Positions 34,760-41,920 of a stretch of 64,000 nucleotides of DNA are shown here, piece after piece; the stretch's first letter is position 1; each line of letters begins with the position of its first letter. A program made the translations under genes and the position numbers. Where the stretch lies: contig CAPGBJ010000069.1 of assembly GCA_948616425.1 (NCBI GenBank), positions 1 through 64,000 of the forward strand, in the 5' to 3' direction. The notes under the pieces were generated by a model. The model was not told the origin of the DNA and ran no database searches. It was given only the letters and a program-made list of their open reading frames with translations. Source of the stretch: an uncultured Oscillospiraceae bacterium (GTDB lineage Bacteria; Bacillota; Clostridia; Oscillospirales; Oscillospiraceae).

Positions 34760-34837
34760 TGTAGGGCAAGGGCTCTGCCCTTGCCTCTCCACCGAGGCGG
34801 TAACCCGATCAGGCAAGGGCAGAGTCCTTGCCCTACA
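34760..34837. repeat. Palindromic REP-like element
   Basis: Two 27-bp arms, 34760-34786 and 34811-34837, are inverted copies with one mismatch (26/27); each arm also contains a smaller inverted repeat (GGGCAAGG..CCTTGCC type). The spacer is 24 bp. It sits between two same-strand genes. Related shorter forms occur at 24551-24581 and 60581-60605. Confidence 0.75.
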
Positions 34838-34878
34838 TCCCGGGGCCTTGCAGCTACCCTAACAGAAGAGGTGACATC

Positions 34879-36207
34879 ATGAAGGACTATACGCTGACCC
34901 CGCTGGAGCGGGATGTCTTTGCCGAAATGGCCCGGCTCAACAATACCGAGCCGGAGATGATCTACAAAACCTCTACCCACAGCGACCGGCGGTATATTTT
35001 CCACTACTTTGGCTACAAAACCCGTCCGCCTCTGACGGACATCTCCCCCCTGGCCAGGCTACGGGAGCTGGACGAGGTGACCCTTTACGACTGCCAGGTG
35101 CGGGACATCTCCCCCCTGGCGGAGCTCACTGGCTTACGGCACCTTACCATCAGCGGCGGGCCGGAATTTCTCCCCTGCGACCTGACGCCGCTGAAAGAAT
35201 TGCAGACCCTGAGCCTTCACACCACACCCCGCTGCAATATGCCAAAGCTGCCCGACAAACTGTCCTCCCTCTCTGTGACCGAGATCGACGATCTGGAGTG
35301 TCTGCGGGGCATGGAGTCCCTTGAGTGGCTCAATCTCAATAACAACCCAGGCCTCAGCGACCTGTCCCCACTGGCGGCGTGCCCCAATCTGACAGAGCTG
35401 TCCGTTGTGGATACCGCCGTCTCCGACCTATCCCCTCTGGCGGGGCACCCCAGCCTGAAGGAGATCGTCCTCAGCGGCACTCCGGTGACCGACGTGTCTC
35501 CGCTGGCCACCATCCCCACCCTGGAGATGATCTGGCTGTACGGCACGGCGGTGGAGGACGTGTCCTGTCTGGCCTCCCTGCCGCAGCTCCGCGACCTGAA
35601 CCTGCGCAAAACCCAGGTGGTGGACCTGTCCGCCTTCCAGGGCCGGGAGCACATCCTGGGCATCGAGCGGAAGAAGCTGGGGTTGAAAAAGGCGGGCAAG
35701 TCCGCCGAGGAGATCAAAACCGCCATTGAGGAGGTCCGGGAACGGCTGGAGAAGCTGGGCGTCACCCCTGGACCGCCCCTGAAACGGGCGGACATCACCG
35801 CCTTTCAGGAGAAAACCGGCGTGAAGCTGCCCAAGGAATATGTGGCCTTTCTCACCCAGATCGGCGACGGCTTCCAGGTGAAGCTTGACTCTTTCCTCTA
35901 CAAGTTCCCGCCCCTGTCGGAGGTGCTTTACGACCCGGAGGGGATCAAAAAGCGGTTTTCCCACCGGGAAAGCTGGTGCTGGGAGGACGACGACTCCGCC
36001 ACCGGCCGGAAAATTGCCGCCGCCACCACAAACGGGCAGATTGAGCTGGTGGACCGGGGCTGTGGGCAGTCCTACCGGCTCATCGTCTGCGGCGGGGCCA
36101 AGGGCGAGGTGTGGGACATGGCTGACGTGGGGATCGCCCCCTACGGCAACGGCCTGGACTTTCTGGACTGGCTCCGGGATTTTCTGGACGGAACCGCCCC
36201 CAAATAG
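34879..36207 (+). CDS. Leucine-rich repeat protein with SMI1/KNR4 (SUKH) domain
   Basis: 442 residues from ATG 34879 (AGAGGTGAC site). No signal peptide or membrane helix. Residues 50-250 carry about nine LRR units of the DISPLAxLxxL type (LTDISPLARLREL, LSDLSPLAACPNL). After a charged linker, residues 304-440 form a SMI1/KNR4 domain: ITAFQEKTGVKLPKEYVAF, then LTQIGDGFQV. The SUKH superfamily is well known for immunity proteins against secreted or contact-delivered toxins, although many members have other roles. It is convergent with a secreted barnase-like ribonuclease gene 40 bp away, which makes an immunity role plausible but unproven. Confidence 0.88.
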   Translation: MKDYTLTPLERDVFAEMARLNNTEPEMIYKTSTHSDRRYIFHYFGYKTRPPLTDISPLARLRELDEVTLYDCQVRDISPLAELTGLRHLTISGGPEFLPCDLTPLKELQTLSLHTTPRCNMPKLPDKLSSLSVTEIDDLECLRGMESLEWLNLNNNPGLSDLSPLAACPNLTELSVVDTAVSDLSPLAGHPSLKEIVLSGTPVTDVSPLATIPTLEMIWLYGTAVEDVSCLASLPQLRDLNLRKTQVVDLSAFQGREHILGIERKKLGLKKAGKSAEEIKTAIEEVRERLEKLGVTPGPPLKRADITAFQEKTGVKLPKEYVAFLTQIGDGFQVKLDSFLYKFPPLSEVLYDPEGIKKRFSHRESWCWEDDDSATGRKIAAATTNGQIELVDRGCGQSYRLIVCGGAKGEVWDMADVGIAPYGNGLDFLDWLRDFLDGTAPK

Positions 36208-36212
36208 ACGAA

Positions 36213-36240
36213 CAGGCCCCGCCGGTCACGGCGGGGCCTG
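36213..36240 (+). terminator. Hairpin between the LRR-SUKH and ribonuclease genes
   Basis: 12-bp GC stem CAGGCCCCGCCG/CGGCGGGGCCTG, loop GTCA; followed by TGTTGGTTT on the plus strand. It can serve both convergent genes. Confidence 0.7.
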
Positions 36241-36247
36241 TGTTGGT

Positions 36248-36868
36248 TTATGGCTCTCCATACAGCAGCTCAAAGCTCTCGTAGTGGTCGTCGGTGTAGT
36301 AAATCAACCCATCGTTGGAGAAGACGATGCGCTTGGCCCCTCGGGAGTTCTCCCCCACGGTGTCGATGTCGCACTCTGTGTAAACGCGGCCCTGCTCCTT
36401 GGGCAGCAAACCCTCCCGATTGCCGAAGCGGGACCCGCCGATGGCGGTGCCCTCGCCGGTGTATCGCTCCACATTGCCGCCGCTCCAGCCGGCCTCCTCC
36501 GCCTCTTTCTTGGTGACATAGTTGTCAGGCAGACAGTTGTACAGGTGGATGTATAGGGCTACCTCCTCCTTCGAGGTGTACCAGCCCTCCTCGTCAACGA
36601 GGTCATTTCCTTCGCTGGTCTTGCCGTCTGGGCGGTTGCCCTCACTGGCGCTCCCATTGTCCCAACCCTGGCTCTGGTCAGGGAAGCTGCTATCCGGGGC
36701 CGGCTGACTGCTGTCCTCCGGGGTGGAGCCGTCCCCTGGGACAGCCGTTACAATCTTATCATGGGACGCAGAAGGCACAAAGGAGGAATTCTCCCCCTGG
36801 ACGCCGCAGGCGGTGAGGGACAGGGCCAGCAGCAGGGCCAGCAGGGCGCTGGAATATCGTTTCATCAT
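36248..36868 (-). CDS. Barnase-like ribonuclease lipoprotein
   Basis: 206 residues. Lipoprotein signal with lipobox SLTAC (Cys21), then a 70-residue disordered Ser/Pro/Asp/Gly linker, then a barnase (microbial RNase N1/T1) domain from about 105: LPDNYVTKKEAEEAGW, GGSRFGNREGLLP, GRVYTECDID, DHYESFELLY. Catalytic residues expected from barnase are present: Glu165, Arg180 and His195. It should be an outward-facing membrane-anchored guanyl-preferring RNase. The start overlaps the end of yqgF closely (4 bp between stop and ATG), so translation is probably coupled. No barstar-type inhibitor is visible nearby. Confidence 0.93.
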   Translation of the reverse strand: MMKRYSSALLALLLALSLTACGVQGENSSFVPSASHDKIVTAVPGDGSTPEDSSQPAPDSSFPDQSQGWDNGSASEGNRPDGKTSEGNDLVDEEGWYTSKEEVALYIHLYNCLPDNYVTKKEAEEAGWSGGNVERYTGEGTAIGGSRFGNREGLLPKEQGRVYTECDIDTVGENSRGAKRIVFSNDGLIYYTDDHYESFELLYGEP

Positions 36869-36872
36869 AAAG

Positions 36873-37295
36873 TCACTCCTGTTTCATTCGCTTAAAATCC
36901 AGATAGTTCTCCAAAATCAGAGAGGCGGCCACGGCATCCACAATCTTCTTCCGCTTCCGGGCATCTTTGCCCTGGTTAAACAGAATCTGGTGGGCATCGA
37001 TGGTAGTACGCCGCTCGTCCCAAAGGATCACCTCCATGCCGGCGATCTTCTCCAGTCTGGCGGCAAATTCCCGGTAGAGCTGGGCCTTGGGCCCCTCGGT
37101 TCCGTCCATATTCCTGGGAAACCCCATCACCACCTCCCCCGGGTGGTGCTCCTCAATCAGCTGGAACAGCTCGTTCAGCACCACGTCCTGATGCCGGCTA
37201 TTGATTGTAAACGTGGCCCCCACCAAAAAACCTGTGGGGTCGGACAGGGCTACCCCAGTATGGGCGTCGCCGTAGTCGATGGCCATAATTCGCAT
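36873..37295 (-). CDS. yqgF: Holliday junction resolvase-like YqgF/RuvX
   Basis: 140 residues; AGAGGAGAGG before the ATG. RNase H fold motifs: IMAIDYGDAHTGVALSD, VVMGFPRNMDG, LWDERRTT and IVDAVAASLILENYL. Known roles of the family: pre-16S rRNA 5'-end processing and possibly junction resolution. In many Firmicutes it lies near a DUF1292 gene; here that gene is 20 kb away. The barnase lipoprotein gene follows directly in the same operon. Confidence 0.95.
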   Translation of the reverse strand: MRIMAIDYGDAHTGVALSDPTGFLVGATFTINSRHQDVVLNELFQLIEEHHPGEVVMGFPRNMDGTEGPKAQLYREFAARLEKIAGMEVILWDERRTTIDAHQILFNQGKDARKRKKIVDAVAASLILENYLDFKRMKQE

Positions 37296-37423
37296 GGTAC
37301 CTCTCCTCTCTTCCCGACCATTATACTGGAAAATGGGGAAAAGGGCAAGTCCATCCCGCCGCCTTATCCTATTCCAAATCGGCGGGAGCGCTGGCCTTGA
37401 CCGTCCACACGCTCAAATTACCA

Positions 37424-37452
37424 TTGACTTCCTGGTCTGTAGCCCTCATAAT
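37424..37452 (+). promoter_or_regulatory. Promoter of the pyruvate kinase-like gene
   Basis: TTGACT (37424-37429), 17 nt spacer, CATAAT (37447-37452). Confidence 0.75.
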
Positions 37453-37482
37453 AGAAATAAAGAACAAATTGGGGGAAATCGT

Positions 37483-38466
37483 ATGGAATTTTATGCTACC
37501 TTAGGCGACCCCTGCGCCAAGCGGGACATTCTGGACCAGCTGTTTCAGACGGGCATGACGGGCGCTCGTCTCAACATGTCCCACACCAGTCTGTCCCAGT
37601 GCGCCCCGCTCCTGGAGGAGCTCTACTGGCCAGCCGCCCGCAAAGCCGGATGTCAAGGAGCCCATCTGATTCTAGATCTTCAGGGACCGGAGCTGCGCGT
37701 GGGGGAGTTGTCTCGGCCCATCCCGCTCCGGGAGGGGGCGGACATTCTTCTGGGCGACGGCGGAATTCCGATCCCCCAGGTCATCCTACAGACTGCAAAA
37801 CGCGGACAGCAGATTTCCATTGACGACGGCGCCCTATTGCTGGAGGTCCGGCGCACCAGCCCCACGGTCCTGCTGTGCCGAGTACTCCAAGGCGGGACAC
37901 TGCTGAGCAAGAAGAGCCTGTCCCTCTTGGGCTCTGACGTAGATACGCCCACTCTCACCCCGGCCGACCTGGAAAATTTGGCCCAGGCGGCTCGATTCGG
38001 CGTGACCCATATTCTCCAACCCTTCGTCCGCAATCGCCGGGATGTAGAGATTCTACGGGAAAATTTAGCCCGCCTGGGGCTGTCACAGGTGCAAGTGATG
38101 GCAAAGATTGAGAACCAACAGGGCTACCATCATCTGGATGAGATCATGGAGGAGGCAGACCAAATCTGTATCGCCAGGGGCGATCTGGGCAACTCCATCC
38201 CTCTTTGGAAACTGCCAGCCATTCAAAAGGATGTAGCCAGGCGGTGCCGAGAGGCCAAAAAGCCCTTCTGCCTGGTTACGCAGCTGCTGTGGTCCATGGA
38301 ACAGCGTCCCGTTCCCACCCGTGCAGAGGTGTGCGACATCTACAACGGCGTGTTGGACGGAGCCTGCGCCCTTATGCTGACCGGCGAGACCGCTGCCGGC
38401 AAGTGGCCCGTTCAGGCCATGGGATACTTGGTCCGAACGGCCAACGAAGCACTGAAAGCGATATAG
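37483..38466 (+). CDS. Pyruvate kinase-like protein lacking the C domain
   Basis: 327 residues from ATG 37483 (GGGGGAAA site), against about 470 for pyruvate kinase. N-terminus YATLGDPCAKRDIL and GARLNMSHTSLSQ match the family; the barrel has LDLQGPELRVGEL, MAKIENQQGYHHLDEI, CIARGDLGNSIP and MLTGETAAGKWPVQAM, so phosphoenolpyruvate and metal ligands seem kept. The C-terminal allosteric and tetramer domain is absent. It may be a paralogue with altered activity or regulation rather than the main glycolytic enzyme; that is inference. Monocistronic. Confidence 0.88.
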   Translation: MEFYATLGDPCAKRDILDQLFQTGMTGARLNMSHTSLSQCAPLLEELYWPAARKAGCQGAHLILDLQGPELRVGELSRPIPLREGADILLGDGGIPIPQVILQTAKRGQQISIDDGALLLEVRRTSPTVLLCRVLQGGTLLSKKSLSLLGSDVDTPTLTPADLENLAQAARFGVTHILQPFVRNRRDVEILRENLARLGLSQVQVMAKIENQQGYHHLDEIMEEADQICIARGDLGNSIPLWKLPAIQKDVARRCREAKKPFCLVTQLLWSMEQRPVPTRAEVCDIYNGVLDGACALMLTGETAAGKWPVQAMGYLVRTANEALKAI

Positions 38467-38470
38467 AAAA

Positions 38471-38495
38471 GGCGCCGCCCTGGCAGGGCGGCGCC
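38471..38495 (-). terminator. Bidirectional terminator between pyruvate kinase-like gene and ftsH
   Basis: 11-bp stem GGCGCCGCCCT/AGGGCGGCGCC, loop GGC; T-runs on both sides, stronger on the minus strand. Confidence 0.88.
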
Positions 38496-38501
38496 TTTGA
38501 G

Positions 38502-40685
38502 TTATTCAGATTTCTCCTCCGTGTCCGCCGGTGCCTCCTCCGGCTGAACAGACTCCTGTGTTGTCGGCGGCCCCTGTTCCTCCGTCTCAGCGGCCTCCCC
38601 CGACGTTTCTTCCGCCGAGGTCCCGCCCTCCGGTGCCTCAATGGCCGCGGGGGCTTTGATCTCTTCGCTGACTATGTGGATGGAACGGGCGGGGGGCTCA
38701 ATATCCCCGGGGAGGGGCTTCGCCCCCTTGCGGGTGGAGGCGTAGGCGTCCTCTACCAGGGCGGGGTCTCGGCCCTCAATAATGGCCACCATTTCACCGC
38801 CGGTGATGGTCTCCTTCTCCAGCAGATAGGCCACTACCTTGTCCATATCCTCTCGGTTGGCCTTGATGACCTCCACCGCATCCCGGTAGCACACGTCCAG
38901 AATGGCCTTCACCGCCTTATCCATGACAGCGGCGGTGTCCTGGGCACAGTCCAGGCCGTAGCCCCCCTCCAGATACTGGTTGCGGACAGAGCCCAGGGCC
39001 ATCATGCCGAATTCCTCGCTCATGCCGTACATGGCCACCATGTTCCGGGCGATGTTGGTGGCCTCCTGGATGTCCTGAGAAGCGCCGTTGGTCATGGTGT
39101 TCATCACCACTTCCTCAGCGGCACGGCCGCCCATGGACACGGCGATCTTGGCCATCAGCTCCTCCTTGGTACGCAGGTTAGTCTTGTCCTCCTCGGGCAT
39201 GAGCAGGGTGTAACCCAGGGAGCCCTCGGTGTGGGGCACAATGGTGATCTTCTGTACTGGCTCAGCGTTCTTCTGCTTATAGGCCACCATGGCGTGGCCC
39301 ACTTCATGGTAGGCCACCAGTTTGCGTTCAAACTCGGTGAGAACCGAGTTCTTTTTCTCGCTGCCGGCGATGACAAACTCAAAGGAAGCCAGCAGGTCCT
39401 CCTGGTTGACAGCCCGGCGGCCGTGGCGGACCGCCCGAAGCGCCGCCTCGTTCACCAGGTTGGCCAGATCCGCTCCCACCGTGCCAGCGGTGGCCAAAGC
39501 AATCTTTTTCAAGTCCACGTCCTCGGCCAACTTAATCTTTCGGGTGTGGACCTGGAGGGTGGACAGACGGCCCGCCAGGTTGGGCCGGTCGATGGTGATG
39601 CGCCGGTCAAATCGGCCGGGGCGGAGCAACGCTTTGTCCAACACCTCAGGCCGGTTGGTGGCCCCCAGGACGATGACGCCCTTGCCGGGGTCGAAGCCAT
39701 CCAGCTCAGCCAGCAGCTGATTCAGGGTCTGCTCTCGCTCGTCGTTGCCCCCCATGCGGTTGTCACGGGACTTGCCGATTGTGTCAATCTCATCAATGAA
39801 GATGATGCAGGGGGCCATTTTGCTGGCCTCTTTGAACAGGTCACGGACACGGGACGCGCCCACACCCACAAACATCTCCACAAAGTCGGAACCGCTGATG
39901 GAGAAGAAGGGCACCCCCGCCTCGCCGGCCACGGCCTTGGCCAGCAGGGTCTTGCCGGTACCTGGCGGGCCCACCAGCAGAGCGCCTTTGGGCAGCTTGG
40001 CGCCGATCTCGGTGTACTTCTGGGGGTTATGGAGAATGTCTATAATCTCCTCCAAACTCTCCTTGGCCTCGTCCTGACCAGCCACATCCCGGAAGGTGAC
40101 GCCGGTCTTTTTCTCCACATAGACCTTGGCGTTTGCCTTGCCTACGCCGCCGATGCCGCCCATGCCCCCCTTGCCGCCGATGCCCCGCATCAAGAAGACC
40201 ATGGCGCCCACCATAATGACGATGGGCAGAACAGTGGTGAGCAGCAGGTAGAGGATCTGGGTGGAGTTGTCCACCGGGTCAGTCCAGTGGTGGACATTGT
40301 GATCTGTCAGCAGCCTTTCCAGCTCCAGGTCCGTGATGGGGGGCGGAGTCGTGACATACACGGTCTCCCGGTCGTTCTGAATGGGCATCCAGGCAAACAG
40401 GTTATTGTTCGTCTGGGCACTGTCGTCCTCTGGAATGTAGGCCTTGGCCTCCTCCTCCACCCCCTCTTTCAGGGTGATGGTAAACAGGCTGTTCTCCAGC
40501 TTGACAGCTTCCACCAGGTCGGCCACCACCCACTGACGGAAGGTGGAGTAGGGCACCTGCTTCTGATTGGAATTGGCGTAGGAGCTGGTACAGCTGCGGA
40601 ACATCAACGTCAGCACCAGGGCCCACAGAATCAGTGAGATCAGGCCAAAGGCGTTCTTTTTGTTGTTTCCTTTATCTGGTTTCAA
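38502..40685 (-). CDS. ftsH: ATP-dependent zinc metalloprotease FtsH
   Basis: 727 residues from TTG 40685; GGAGGT lies seven bases upstream and overlaps an earlier ATG at 40700. Two membrane helices (about 12-35 and 140-165) flank an outside region. Then AAA: Walker A GPPGTGKTLLAK, Walker B CIIFIDEIDTIG, SRH DNRMGGNDEREQTLNQLL; M41 zinc site HEVGHAM. The glycine-rich linker after helix 2 (GGKGGMGGIGGVGK) and the acidic Pro/Glu tail of about 60 residues are lineage-type features. It degrades membrane and short-lived proteins and is usually essential or stress related. Confidence 0.97.
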   Translation of the reverse strand: MKPDKGNNKKNAFGLISLILWALVLTLMFRSCTSSYANSNQKQVPYSTFRQWVVADLVEAVKLENSLFTITLKEGVEEEAKAYIPEDDSAQTNNNLFAWMPIQNDRETVYVTTPPPITDLELERLLTDHNVHHWTDPVDNSTQILYLLLTTVLPIVIMVGAMVFLMRGIGGKGGMGGIGGVGKANAKVYVEKKTGVTFRDVAGQDEAKESLEEIIDILHNPQKYTEIGAKLPKGALLVGPPGTGKTLLAKAVAGEAGVPFFSISGSDFVEMFVGVGASRVRDLFKEASKMAPCIIFIDEIDTIGKSRDNRMGGNDEREQTLNQLLAELDGFDPGKGVIVLGATNRPEVLDKALLRPGRFDRRITIDRPNLAGRLSTLQVHTRKIKLAEDVDLKKIALATAGTVGADLANLVNEAALRAVRHGRRAVNQEDLLASFEFVIAGSEKKNSVLTEFERKLVAYHEVGHAMVAYKQKNAEPVQKITIVPHTEGSLGYTLLMPEEDKTNLRTKEELMAKIAVSMGGRAAEEVVMNTMTNGASQDIQEATNIARNMVAMYGMSEEFGMMALGSVRNQYLEGGYGLDCAQDTAAVMDKAVKAILDVCYRDAVEVIKANREDMDKVVAYLLEKETITGGEMVAIIEGRDPALVEDAYASTRKGAKPLPGDIEPPARSIHIVSEEIKAPAAIEAPEGGTSAEETSGEAAETEEQGPPTTQESVQPEEAPADTEEKSE

Positions 40686-40730
40686 GGAGCGTACCTCCAT
40701 TTTCGCATTATTGTAAGCGGGTCAAAGGGT

Positions 40731-40759
40731 ATCATACCACAGTCCGGCAATAAAAACAA
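40731..40759 (-). promoter_or_regulatory. Promoter of ftsH
   Basis: TTGTTT (40759-40754), 17 nt spacer, TATGAT (40736-40731) with TGTGG extension. Confidence 0.7.
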
Positions 40760-40862
40760 GAAAATCCCATGTAAACTTCCAGTAAACTTTCTGTGACCGG
40801 TTTTCGACACTCCCTTGCCGCCCATAGACCGCGGGCACTGGACACGCCGTTCCCTCCAAAAT

Positions 40863-40884
40863 AGCGCGCCAAATTCGGCGCGCT
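40863..40884. other. Hairpin in the ftsH-rlmB intergenic region
   Basis: AGCGCGCC AAATTC GGCGCGCT, an 8-bp perfect stem between two divergent promoters. On the minus strand it is followed by ATTTTGG. The rest of the 308-bp gap shows no gene. Confidence 0.5.
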
Positions 40885-40922
40885 CTGCGTCGGTAAAATA
40901 TGCTCCGATAGAAAATTCCCAC

Positions 40923-40951
40923 TTCCCTCCAACAAGTAAATGTGGTAAAAT
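40923..40951 (+). promoter_or_regulatory. Promoter of rlmB
   Basis: Weak -35 TTCCCT (40923-40928), 17 nt spacer, TAAAAT (40946-40951) with TGTGG extension at 40941-40945. Confidence 0.6.
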
Positions 40952-40993
40952 GTATTTCGTGTGTGATTTCGACACTGGAAGGACTGGATCCCT

Positions 40994-41779
40994 ATGAATA
41001 AACGCCCCCCCTTGCGCCGTTCCGCCCCTGTGGAACAGGAGAATGACGGCATCATTGAGGGCCGCAACGCCGTGATCGAGGCCTTGCGGGCCGGAGTAAC
41101 CATCGACAAAATTTTCATCGCCAAGGGTGAGACCGACGCCACCCTCGGACACATCGCCTCCGCCGCCCGGGAAAAGGGGATTGTGGTGGTGGACGCCGAC
41201 CGGCACAAGCTGGACAACATGAGCCGCACGCACTCCCACCAAGGGGTCATTGCCCAGGCCGCCGTACGGGCCTACGCCAGCGTGGACGACATTCTCAACG
41301 CTGCCCGGGAGAAGGGAGAGAAGCCCCTGATTGTGGTGTGCGACGAGCTCAGCGACCCTCACAATCTGGGGGCGGTCATCCGCACCGCCGACGCCGCCGG
41401 GGCCCACGGAGTCATCATCCCTAAGCGCCGCTCTGCCGGCCTCACCGCCATCGTGGGGAAAACTTCCGCCGGGGCGGTGGCCCATGTGCCCGTAGCCCGG
41501 GTGCCCAACCTGCCCGCCCTGCTGAAGGAATTGAAAGAGGCGGGGATCTGGGTCTTTGGGGCGGCCATGGGGGGGACCACCTCCCTATACCAGGCCGATT
41601 TGAAGGGTCCCGCAGCCATTGTCATTGGCAGCGAGGGCTCCGGCCTGGGCCGGCTGGTGACGGAGAACTGCGACTTCACCGTATCCATCCCCATGTTCGG
41701 TAAGATTAACTCCCTCAACGCCTCCGCTGCCGCGGCCGTGCTTCTCTACGAGGCGGTACGGCAGAGAGTCGAAGGGTAG
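40994..41779 (+). CDS. rlmB: 23S rRNA (guanosine-2'-O) methyltransferase, RlmB/SpoU type
   Basis: 261 residues; GGAAGGA before the ATG. Substrate-binding N-domain begins IIEGRNAVIEALRAG. Catalytic SpoU (trefoil-knot) motifs: CDELSDPHNLGAVIRTADA, IVIGSEGSGLGRL, IPMFGKINSLNASAAAAV. Uses SAM to methylate the ribose of 23S rRNA, expected at G2251 in E. coli numbering. Upstream of the degenerate P-type ATPase gene with a 141-bp gap. Confidence 0.94.
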   Translation: MNKRPPLRRSAPVEQENDGIIEGRNAVIEALRAGVTIDKIFIAKGETDATLGHIASAAREKGIVVVDADRHKLDNMSRTHSHQGVIAQAAVRAYASVDDILNAAREKGEKPLIVVCDELSDPHNLGAVIRTADAAGAHGVIIPKRRSAGLTAIVGKTSAGAVAHVPVARVPNLPALLKELKEAGIWVFGAAMGGTTSLYQADLKGPAAIVIGSEGSGLGRLVTENCDFTVSIPMFGKINSLNASAAAAVLLYEAVRQRVEG

Positions 41780-41920
41780 GAAATTCCGCAGGGCGGCTCC
41801 CTGCGGAAGCTGTAGCTGTGGAATTTCCTCTCTGAAAAAAGCCGCCCCCCAGGCTACGGCCCCCTCCCTTTCACAGGGGAGCTGTTTGGCACAAACCTAT
41901 ACCCGCAAAGGAGTCCTCCC

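Noticed and set aside
34760..34837. CRISPR-like or terminator reading of the palindrome
   Set aside because: Single unit with no array of spacers, and no T-run after either arm.
38205..40637. 810-codon plus-strand open frame opposite ftsH
   Set aside because: Shadow frame; ftsH motifs are unambiguous on the other strand.
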